This document shows, piece after piece, positions 1-7,000 of a stretch of DNA of 7,774 bases; positions within the stretch are counted from its first letter, which is position 1, and each line of letters starts with the position of its first letter. The DNA is from Saprospiraceae bacterium (GTDB taxonomy: Bacteria; Bacteroidota; Bacteroidia; Chitinophagales; Saprospiraceae). The stretch lies in the NCBI GenBank assembly GCA_020436865.1, contig JAGQXA010000169.1, forward strand, positions 1 to 7,774. Direction: 5' to 3'. The position numbers and the translations under genes are program-made. Below the pieces are notes generated by a model. It saw only the letters and a program-made list of their open reading frames with translations, searched no databases and was not told the origin of the DNA.

Positions 1-2767
1 CGATGGCTCCGCGACAGCTATCATTTCCGGCGGCGCCAGCCCCGTTCAGCTCCTGTGGAGCACGGGCGATACGACCGCGACTGCCACCGGCCTGGCTCCT
101 GGAACGTACTTCGTTACGGCGACCGACGCCAACGGTTGCACCGCTGTCGATTCTGCCGTCGTAGCGCAACCCGATCCGATCGTACTGAGCTTCCAGGCCA
201 ACCCGGTCAGCTGTAGCGGCGTGGACGACGGCGCCGTTTCGGTCGTTGCCGAGGGGGGGATGCCGCCCTATGAGTACCTGTGGAATACCGGCGATACTTC
301 GCCCGACCTGACCGGCCTTCCGGCCGGCAGCTACGAGGTGACGGTCACTGACGCGGCCGGTTGCACCGCTACCGGCAGCGTGGAGGTGACGGCGCCGGAC
401 GTGATCGATCTGCAGTTGAGCAGTACGCCCGTGAGTTGTCCCGGCGGATCGGACGGCGCCGTTTCCGTGATGGCGAGTGGCGGGATGTCGCCCTATGGCT
501 ACCTTTGGGATACCGGCGATACTTCGCCGGATGTGACCGGTCTTCCGGCCGGACTGTATTCCGTGACGGTCACCGATGCCAACGGCTGTACGGCCGTTGG
601 AGAGGCGACGGTCGATGAACCCGATCCGCTGGGCGTGTTCGATATCGCGCTGGATGCGCCTTGTGAGGGCGACAGCACGGGGATCATCGAGATCGGAGTA
701 ACCGGCGGCACGCCGCCGTATGCCGTTTTGTGGAGCACGGGCGATACGACCCTGAGCCTCACCGGGATTCCAGCCGGCTCTTACAGTGTGGCGATCACCG
801 ATGCCAACGGCTGCACGGCCGAAGAGACCTTCGACCTGCCTGCGGCTGAGGGACCAAGCCTGTCGGTCGACATCGTGTCGGCCTCCTGCTTCGGGGGCAA
901 CAACGGGGCTGTCTCCGTGTCGGCTAGCGGCGGCTCGCCGCCCTTCGTCTTCGAGTGGAGCAACGGGGAAACCGGAATGGACCTGATCGGCCTGGCCCCC
1001 GGCGACTACGCGGTGACGGTCAGCGACGGCGGTAACTGTACCGACGAGGCAATGGTGACGATCGAAGAAGATCTGCCCGGAGCCTGCAATGCCTATGTGC
1101 TGCAGCCGATCTCCACCTTCGGGGGCGCCGATGGAGCGGTCGCGGTAGATCCGCCTGCCGGCGGCACGCCGCCCTATACCTATCTTTGGAGCAATGGGGT
1201 AAGCGATCCGGTCAATACCGGACTAGCGGCCGGTACCTACACGGTAACGGTGAGCGATGCGGAAGGATGCCAGTCGATCTGCGAGGTAGTGCTGGAGAAT
1301 CCCTCCAAGATCGGTGATTTTGTTTGGGACGATCTCAATCAGAACGGCGTGCAGGACCCGAACGAGCCGGGAGTAGGCGGCATCAAGGTCACCCTCACCG
1401 GGACGGATGAAGACGGCAACTCCGTTAACCAGATGACCACGACCGGCGCTAATGGCCTCTACCTCTTCGATGGCCTGGCTCCCGGTATGTATCAGCTGAC
1501 CTTTTCAAACCTGCCTATCGACTACCAGTTCACGCTGCTCAATGTAGGCGACGACGACGAAGACAGCGACGTCAACGCCAACGGGATCACGGCCACCTTT
1601 ACCGTCAACGCCGGCGTATGCGACCTTGATTACGATGCCGGGATATACACTTTCTGTATCAACGTCGACGACCCCGGCGAGATCGCCGGTAACGAATACC
1701 TTTGCGGTCCGGGCAACGATCCGGGGCCGATCGTGGAAGTGGCGCCGCCCAGCGGCGGACAGGGCGCCCTCGAGTTCCTCTGGATGAAGAGCACGCAAAG
1801 CGGCCCGTTCAACCCGAACACCTGGATGCCCATCCCCAATTCCAACTCGCCGAACTACGATCCGGGGCCTATTTTCCAGACGACCTACTACGCGCGCTGC
1901 GTGCGGCGGGAAGGTTGCACCTTGTATCTGGAAACCTCGAACGTGGTGGTCAAGGAAGTTGGCGACGATGCGATCGCCGGTATCAGCGGTCCGGCCACCG
2001 TTTGTGTGGGCGATGTGGTAACCTATGTGGCTGACAACGCCGGTCCGGGCGCCGTCTACTCCTGGAATTTCGGTCCGAATGCCAATCCGCAGACGGCAAG
2101 CACGCCGACCGTCAACGTGACCTTCAGTCAGTTTGGGGTCTATACCGTGACCCTGACCGTCGTGAACAACGATTGTACGGCCTACGCCTATCTGCCCATT
2201 TATGTGACGAGCAGCCCGACGGTGTGCGGTCCCTTCCAGGCGCCGGTCAGTATCGGTATCACCGCTTATTCCATACCGGGCGGCGCCGTGCAGATCGACT
2301 GGCAAACCGATCGGGGAGCGCCAGACCATACCTTCTGTGTCGAAGTGGCTACCGACGGCCATACCTTCCGCCGATTGAGCGAGCAACGTGGAGACGGCCG
2401 CCATTTTAGCTTCGTCGACGAGTCGCCCTCGCCGGGCAACAACTACTACCGCATCGCCGCGATCGATCCGGTCGGAGAGGTGCGGTTGACGGATCCGGTG
2501 CAAGTAGGTCTGTTCTCCGGGCGCCCGGCCCTGGTGTATCCCAATCCGGTCGTCGATCAACTGCGGGTAGACTGGAAAGCCGAATTGGGCGACGAGGTCG
2601 TCCTCGCGCTCTATCACATCAGCGGTAAGTTAGTCCGCACGGTGGCCGTCGAAGCAAAACAGATCGGCCATACCTTCGATCTGTCCGATCTGCCGGCCGG
2701 TAGCTATCTGCTACAGGTCCAATACGGAGCAGAGGGCCGGCTGACGTATCCTATCTTGAAACAGTGA
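1..2767 (+). CDS. SprB-repeat surface protein with T9SS C-terminal sorting domain (5' end outside window)
   Basis: The frame is open from base 2 to the TGA at 2765-2767, so at least 921 residues are visible; the GTG at 221 is an internal Val, not a start. Six tandem SprB-like repeats fill residues 1-435, with recurring GGxPPYxYLWSTGDT, GLPAGxYxVTVTDANGCTA signatures. They are followed by an SdrD-B-like module (about 436-549) with a DLNQNGVQDPNEPG loop resembling a calcium site, an Ig-like region (about 550-657), a PKD module (about 658-735, YSWNFGPN and GVYTVTLTV), an Fn3-like region (about 747-838) and a type A T9SS sorting domain (from about 842, YPNP at 2537-2548, HISGKLV, LPAGSYLLQV). Such proteins are exported through the outer membrane by the type IX system, lose the sorting domain, and are held on the surface or released; SprB itself is a gliding adhesin. 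An adhesin or matrix role is an inference, and the ligand is unknown. The N-terminal signal peptide lies outside the window. Confidence 0.93.
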   Translation, partial: DGSATAIISGGASPVQLLWSTGDTTATATGLAPGTYFVTATDANGCTAVDSAVVAQPDPIVLSFQANPVSCSGVDDGAVSVVAEGGMPPYEYLWNTGDTSPDLTGLPAGSYEVTVTDAAGCTATGSVEVTAPDVIDLQLSSTPVSCPGGSDGAVSVMASGGMSPYGYLWDTGDTSPDVTGLPAGLYSVTVTDANGCTAVGEATVDEPDPLGVFDIALDAPCEGDSTGIIEIGVTGGTPPYAVLWSTGDTTLSLTGIPAGSYSVAITDANGCTAEETFDLPAAEGPSLSVDIVSASCFGGNNGAVSVSASGGSPPFVFEWSNGETGMDLIGLAPGDYAVTVSDGGNCTDEAMVTIEEDLPGACNAYVLQPISTFGGADGAVAVDPPAGGTPPYTYLWSNGVSDPVNTGLAAGTYTVTVSDAEGCQSICEVVLENPSKIGDFVWDDLNQNGVQDPNEPGVGGIKVTLTGTDEDGNSVNQMTTTGANGLYLFDGLAPGMYQLTFSNLPIDYQFTLLNVGDDDEDSDVNANGITATFTVNAGVCDLDYDAGIYTFCINVDDPGEIAGNEYLCGPGNDPGPIVEVAPPSGGQGALEFLWMKSTQSGPFNPNTWMPIPNSNSPNYDPGPIFQTTYYARCVRREGCTLYLETSNVVVKEVGDDAIAGISGPATVCVGDVVTYVADNAGPGAVYSWNFGPNANPQTASTPTVNVTFSQFGVYTVTLTVVNNDCTAYAYLPIYVTSSPTVCGPFQAPVSIGITAYSIPGGAVQIDWQTDRGAPDHTFCVEVATDGHTFRRLSEQRGDGRHFSFVDESPSPGNNYYRIAAIDPVGEVRLTDPVQVGLFSGRPALVYPNPVVDQLRVDWKAELGDEVVLALYHISGKLVRTVAVEAKQIGHTFDLSDLPAGSYLLQVQYGAEGRLTYPILKQ
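2..1306 (+). repeat. Six tandem SprB-type protein repeats, 75-residue period
   Basis: The repeat units lie at 2-181 (60 residues, N-terminal part cut off by the window), 182-406, 407-631, 632-856, 857-1090 and 1091-1306. The second, third and fourth are exactly 75 codons long; the fifth is 78 and the sixth 72. Each carries a Trp in a W-[SND]-[TN]-G core and a closing GC[TQ] motif. Units 2 and 3 are clearly similar at the DNA level as well, including a shared ACCGGCGATACTTCGCC run, which suggests relatively recent duplication. Confidence 0.9.
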
Positions 2768-2774
2768 CCGGCCT

Positions 2775-2809
2775 GGACGTGGCTTCCGACCGCTTGTGAG
2801 GCCACGTCC
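2775..2809 (+). terminator. Strong hairpin just after the surface-protein gene
   Basis: GGACGTGGC (2775-2783) is a perfect inverted repeat of GCCACGTCC (2801-2809). TTC (2784-2786) and GAG (2798-2800) extend it to 12 pairs with one G-T pair and an 11-nt loop. It begins 7 bases after the stop codon, which fits a transcript end or an mRNA 3' stabiliser. No T-run follows, so it is not a textbook intrinsic terminator. Confidence 0.6.
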
Positions 2810-2865
2810 GACCTATGAACCCTGCAATAAATGAAACAACTTTGTTATTTACATTTTTTTGATAA

Positions 2866-2894
2866 TCGATATAAAAAATTTGAAATTTTATCGA
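2866..2894. repeat. AT-rich inverted repeat upstream of the cysH promoter candidate
   Basis: TCGAT (2866-2870) and ATCGA (2890-2894) flank AAAATTT-G-AAATTTT (2875-2889), an odd-centred perfect palindrome; four unpaired bases (2871-2874) sit on the left only. It lies in an AT-rich block (about 2820-2960) that contrasts with the GC-rich genes, just upstream of the proposed -33 element at 2901. It could be an operator or simply a base-composition effect. Confidence 0.35.
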
Positions 2895-2900
2895 GTCTAG

Positions 2901-2932
2901 GTTGATTTTTTGAGATAATGTCAATATCCTTG
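2901..2932 (+). promoter_or_regulatory. Candidate Bacteroidota-type promoter for the cysH leader
   Basis: GTTG (2901-2904), a 20-nt spacer and TATCCTTG (2925-2932) resemble the Bacteroidota consensus TTTG-N19-21-TAnnTTTG, with one mismatch in each element. Transcription would begin near 2940, about 22 nt ahead of the leader ORF at 2962. That position is what an attenuator-controlled transcript requires. The call rests on sequence matching and position only. Confidence 0.42.
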
Positions 2933-2961
2933 TCAGGTATTTGAGAATCAAGTCCTGACCA

Positions 2962-3066
2962 ATGATCCGTGTTGCCCGCATTTTAGCGAACCTGTTCAGC
3001 CCTGCGACGGCCCCTTGTTGCTGTTGCCGCGGGGATTCCGGAACGAGCGCCGGCAAGGAAAGGTGA
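2962..3066 (+). CDS. Poly-cysteine leader peptide upstream of cysH (34 residues)
   Basis: ATG at 2962-2964 opens a 34-codon frame ending at TGA 3064-3066. The peptide begins MIRVARILANLF and carries APCCCCRGDSG, with Cys19-Cys22 encoded by TGT TGC TGT TGC (3016-3027). Cysteine is normally a rare residue, so four in a row directly ahead of a sulfate-assimilation gene suggests a regulatory leader peptide in the manner of trpL and hisL; poly-Cys leader ORFs acting as cysteine attenuators are known in mycobacteria. It starts about 22 nt after the predicted transcription start and stops 20 nt before the terminator arm. There is no clear Shine-Dalgarno sequence, which is normal in Bacteroidota. The peptide itself probably has no other function. 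The alternative is a chance ORF created by the TGTTGC direct repeat. Confidence 0.65.
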   Translation: MIRVARILANLFSPATAPCCCCRGDSGTSAGKER

Positions 3067-3085
3067 GGGTATTGACCATCAGCAG

Positions 3086-3121
3086 AAAAGCCTTTTCAGC
3101 ACGCGCTGGAAAGGCTTTTTT
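3086..3121 (+). terminator. Intrinsic terminator hairpin in the cysH leader
   Basis: AAAAGCCTTTTCAGC (3086-3100) pairs with GCTGGAAAGGCTTTT (3105-3119) over 15 positions with a single T-G pair and a 4-nt loop (ACGC). The T-run continues to 3121 and is followed by GTTTTG. This is a textbook intrinsic terminator and ends 31 bases before the cysH start. It lies more than 300 bases beyond the upstream gene, which already has its own hairpin, so a role as attenuator for cysH is more likely than as a distal terminator. Confidence 0.85.
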
Positions 3122-3152
3122 GTTTTGCCGGACGATCAATGAAATAAACTGC

Positions 3153-3905
3153 ATGAAAAAGGAAAAACAGATCGTACAGAACCCACTGGTGGAACCTGCC
3201 AAAGCGCTGCAATTCGACGGGCAGGTGCCGGATGTCGACCACCTCAACGAGGTCTTCACCCCTTTACAGTACCGCGAACGCATCCATTTGCTCTATGCCT
3301 ATTTCAAGGAACGGGAGGTGTTGGTCACTTCTTCCTTTGGCGCCAATGCCGCTTTCCTCCTGTTTCTGCTCCATCAGTTGCGACCTACCCAACGGGTTCA
3401 TTTCATCGACACGACCTACCATTTTCGCGAAACGCTGGAGTACAAACGCGAGCTGACCGAGCGGTTCAATCTGACGGTGGTCGACGTGCTGCCCGATCTT
3501 CAGCAGAATGCCCTGACCGCCGAGGAACAGTGGTGGAGCGCACATCCGCGCCTGTGTTGTACGATCAATAAGGTTGCGCCGCTGGAGCCCGTGAAAGCCC
3601 GCCACCGGGTCTGGTTGTCGGGACTGATGGCCTATCAGACGCCGTTCCGGGCCGGCTTGCGGGTGTTCGAAAAGCAGGGTGAAATGCTTAAGTTTCATCC
3701 CCTGATCGATCTGGAGGAGGCGGAGTTCCTCTATCAGTTCTCCGCCAACGAACTGCCCCGGCATCCACTCGAACGGCTGGGGTACGGTTCGATCGGTTGT
3801 ACCCATTGCACGGAGCAAGGGGAAGGCCGGGAAGGCCGTTGGAAGGGCTCGGGGAAGACGGAGTGCGGCCTGCATCCAGGCTACTTCGATCGCAAAACAA
3901 CATAA
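3153..3905 (+). CDS. cysH: Assimilatory sulfonucleotide (APS/PAPS) reductase CysH
   Basis: The 250-residue product reduces adenylylsulfate, or its 3'-phospho form, to sulfite with thioredoxin as electron donor, a cytosolic step of sulfate assimilation leading to cysteine. The adenylylate-binding SSFGA loop is at residues 60-64, followed by FIDTTYHFRETLEY (84-97). The catalytic cysteine is in ECGLH (237-241, Cys238). Cys135-Cys136 and Cys216-xx-Cys219 supply the four ligands of a [4Fe-4S] cluster. In this family the cluster is typical of enzymes that accept APS, whereas E. coli-type PAPS reductases lack it; APS reductase (EC 1.8.4.10) is therefore favoured. ATG 3153 is chosen because earlier in-frame starts would translate through the terminator hairpin and add a non-conserved extension. 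No other sulfate-assimilation gene is in view, and a hairpin right after the stop suggests a single-gene transcript. Confidence 0.95.
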   Translation: MKKEKQIVQNPLVEPAKALQFDGQVPDVDHLNEVFTPLQYRERIHLLYAYFKEREVLVTSSFGANAAFLLFLLHQLRPTQRVHFIDTTYHFRETLEYKRELTERFNLTVVDVLPDLQQNALTAEEQWWSAHPRLCCTINKVAPLEPVKARHRVWLSGLMAYQTPFRAGLRVFEKQGEMLKFHPLIDLEEAEFLYQFSANELPRHPLERLGYGSIGCTHCTEQGEGREGRWKGSGKTECGLHPGYFDRKTT

Positions 3906-3906
3906 G

Positions 3907-3940
3907 AAGGGTCCTAGGATACAGGGATCCCCGGACCCTT
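3907..3940 (+). terminator. Hairpin directly after cysH
   Basis: AAGGGTCC (3907-3914) and GGACCCTT (3933-3940) form a perfect 8-bp stem starting two bases after the cysH stop codon. GGAT (3917-3920) and ATCC (3927-3930) form an inner stem with a 6-nt loop. Only a short TTT follows before C-rich sequence, so termination efficiency is uncertain. It separates cysH from pyc. Confidence 0.6.
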
Positions 3941-4051
3941 TCCCCGGTCAACCCTCATTATTTCCTTTCGCAGGAGGCCTGAGATTTCATTTCTCCGGTC
4001 CTTTTGGTAACTTCGGCTCGCCCTGACCGTCCGCCAAAATCCCCTTTCGAC

Positions 4052-7000
4052 ATGGAAAGCCAGACGAACCGTTTTAAGAAATTGCTGGTCGCCAATCGCG
4101 GCGAGATCGCCATCCGCGTACTGCGCGCCGCTTCCGAACTGAACCTTCGCACCGTGGCGATCTACACCTTCGAAGATCGCTACTCCCTGCACCGCTACAA
4201 GGCCGATGAGAGCTACCAGATCGGCGCCGACGACGATCCGCTCAAGCCCTATCTCGATGTGGAAGAGATCCTGCGTATTGCCAAGGCCGCCGAGGTCGAT
4301 GCGATCCATCCCGGCTACGGGTTCCTTTCCGAGAACGTGCGTTTTGCCCGGCGTTGCCGCGAAGAAGGGATCGTCTTTGTCGGACCCAGCCCCGAGGTCA
4401 TGGAACGCCTGGGCGACAAGGTGGCGGCCAAAGAACTGGCCCGGGCGCTGAACGTGCCCCTGATCCGGGATAGCCGCGTGCCCCTCGATTCGCCGGAGAC
4501 GGCCCTGAGCGAGGCCGAGCGCATCGGGTATCCGCTCATGATCAAGGCGGCAGCCGGCGGCGGCGGTCGGGGCATGCGGGTCGTGCGAAATTCTGCGGAG
4601 TTGGTCGGGGAATACGAAGAGGCGAGGGGAGAGGCCCGTACCGCCTTTGGCGATCCGACCGTGTTCTTCGAGAAGTACATTGAAAACCCCAAGCACATCG
4701 AGGTGCAGATCCTCGGGGATCAACACGGGAATGTGGTGCACCTGTACGAGCGCGACTGCTCCGTGCAGCGCCGTTTTCAGAAAGTGGTGGAGATCGCTCC
4801 CTGCCTGACGGTGTCGCAGGAAACCAAAGACCGCCTGTATGCTTACGCACTGAAGCTGGCCAGGGCGGTCGACTACAGCAATGCCGGCACGGTGGAATTT
4901 CTGGTGGACCAGCAGGAAGAGATCTTCTTCATCGAGGTCAATCCCCGCATCCAGGTCGAACACACCATTACCGAAGAGATCACCGGGATCGACCTGGTGC
5001 GCACGCAGATCCTCGTCGCCATGGGGTATCCGCTCTCGCACCCGACCATCTACATTCGCTCACAGGAAGACATCCGGCCGACCGGATGCGCCATCCAGTG
5101 CCGGGTTACCACCGAGGATCCGCAGAATGGTTTCAAACCCGACTTCGGCACGCTGATCGCTTACCGCTCGGCCAGCGGCATGGGGATCCGTCTCGACGCC
5201 GGTAGCGCCTATCCGGGCGCCAAGATATCGCCCTTCTTCGACAGCTTGCTGGTGAAGGTCACCGCCTGGGGCCGCACCATGCCCGGCGCGGCACAGCGCC
5301 TGCACCGCGCCTTGCGGGAATTCCGGGTGCGCGGAGTCAAGACGAATGTCGACTTCCTGCTCAACCTGCTGCAGAACGAGACGTTCATCGCCGGCGAGGC
5401 AACCGTCAATTTCATCCCGGCACATCCGGAATTGTTCGAAAGTCCGCGTCGCCGCGACCGGGGCACGAAACTTCTGCGCTACCTGGCAGAAGTGATCGTC
5501 AACGGGCATCCGGAACTCAAGGGTCTGCCGGACCGGAGCGCGCGTACCTTCCGCGAGGCGCCGGCGCCTCCTTTCTCATCGCAGCAGGCGCTGCCACAGG
5601 GATCGCGCGATCGCCTGCTGGCCGGAGGCCGCGAGGAGTTCGTGCGATGGATCAAGGAGGAAAAGGCCATCCTCTATACCGATACGACCTTCCGCGACGC
5701 CCATCAAAGCTTGCTGGCCACGCGCATGCGCACCTTCGATATGCTCCGCTCGGCCCGATCCCTGGCTCAACACCATGCAGCCGATCTGTTCAGCATGGAG
5801 GTGTGGGGAGGAGCCACCTTCGATGTGGCACTACGCTTTCTGAAAGAAGATCCCTGGCAGCGGCTCGCGCAATTGCGCCAGGCCATTCCCAACATTTGCT
5901 TTCAGATGCTGCTGCGCGGCTCGAATGCCGTGGGCTATACGGCCTATCCCGATAATCTGATCGTACGCTTCATCGAGGAGGCGGCCGAAACGGGGATCGA
6001 CATATTCCGCATCTTCGACAGCCTCAACTGGGTGCAGGCGATGCAGACCAGCATTCGGGCGGTGCGCGAGCGGACGGAGGCTCTGGCGGAAGTCTGCCTT
6101 TGCTATACCGGCGATATCACCGATCCGACGCGTACGAAGTACGATCTGCAATACTACCTCGACCTGGCGCGCCGCCTGGAAGACGCCGGCGCTCATTTGA
6201 TCGCGATCAAAGACATGGCCGGCCTCCTCAAGCCTCAGGCAGCCGAACTGCTGATCCCGGCCCTGAAGGAAACAGTCGACCTGCCGGTGCATCTGCACAC
6301 GCACGATACGTCTTCGATCCAGGCGGCGACCTACCTCAAAGCCGTGGAGTCGGGCGTCGACATCATCGACCTGGCCATCGCTTCGATGTCGGGCTTGACC
6401 AGCCAGCCCAATTTCAACTCGGTGGTGGCCATGCTGAAGGGGCACCCGCGCGAACGGGCGGTCGACCTCGACAGCCTGAACCGTCATTCCGATTATTGGG
6501 AGGCCGTGCGCGAGTACTATTTTCCCTTCGAAACCGAACTGCGTGCCGGCACCGCCGAAGTCTATGAACACGAGATCCCGGGAGGGCAATACTCCAATCT
6601 GCGGCCGCAGGCCAGGGCGCTGGGGCTGGAAGACCGCTTCGAACAGATCAAGGACAATTACCGGGCTGCCAACTTCCTGCTCGGCGATCTGATCAAAGTG
6701 ACCCCCTCTTCGAAGGTGGTCGGCGATCTGGCCATGTTCATGACCGCGAACGGCCTCACGGCTGAAGAACTGTTGACCAGGGGCGACACCCTCGCGTTCC
6801 CGGACAGCGTCAAGGCTCTGCTTCGGGGCGATCTTGGGCAGATGGAAGGTGGGTTCCCCCCGGAGCTCCAGAAACTCGTCCTGAAAGGCGAGAAACCCTA
6901 CACCGAGCGGCCGAACGAACACCTGGAGCCGATCGACTTCGAGCTCGAACGGCCGGCCTTCGAAAAGGAATTCGGTGATGAGTACAGCTTCCGCGATCTG

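Larger units (their letters stand above)
2940..3152 (+). promoter_or_regulatory. Proposed cysteine-responsive transcription attenuator leader of cysH
   Basis: The leader between the candidate start (about 2940) and cysH contains a 34-codon ORF with four Cys codons in a row, a GC-rich structured stretch, and a strong terminator hairpin ending 31 bases before cysH. Visible pairings are GCGAC (3004-3008) with GTTGC (3017-3021, one G-T pair), TTGCCG (3024-3029) with CGGCAA (3051-3056), and an alternative one of 3057-3064 (GGAAAGGT) with 3090-3097 (GCCTTTTC), 8 pairs including two G-T. The last uses the left arm of the terminator, so the two cannot coexist. Proposed logic: with enough Cys-tRNA the ribosome reaches the stop at 3064-3066, covers 3057-3064 and lets the terminator form; stalling at the Cys codons (3016-3027) leaves that segment free to act as antiterminator. 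The elements are seen; the mechanism is inferred. Confidence 0.6.

Noticed and set aside
221..223. GTG 221 as the start of the surface protein
   Set aside because: The frame is open upstream to the window edge and encodes another SprB-like repeat, so this is an internal codon.
1505..2617. 370-residue antisense ORF under the surface-protein gene
   Set aside because: It is a shadow of GC-rich coding DNA, opposite conserved PKD, Fn3-like and sorting-domain sequence, with no recognisable domain.
2940..3085. SAM-I (S-box) or other known riboswitch upstream of cysH
   Set aside because: A terminator before a sulfur gene suggested an S-box, but the GAGGGA and GCAACC core motifs are absent and I could not align the conserved helices; cobalamin and TPP signatures were also missing. 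A covariance search against the SAM families would settle this.
3015..3152. Longer CysH start at 3015
   Set aside because: This extension would read through the terminator hairpin and has no family resemblance; ATG 3153 gives a normal-length CysH.
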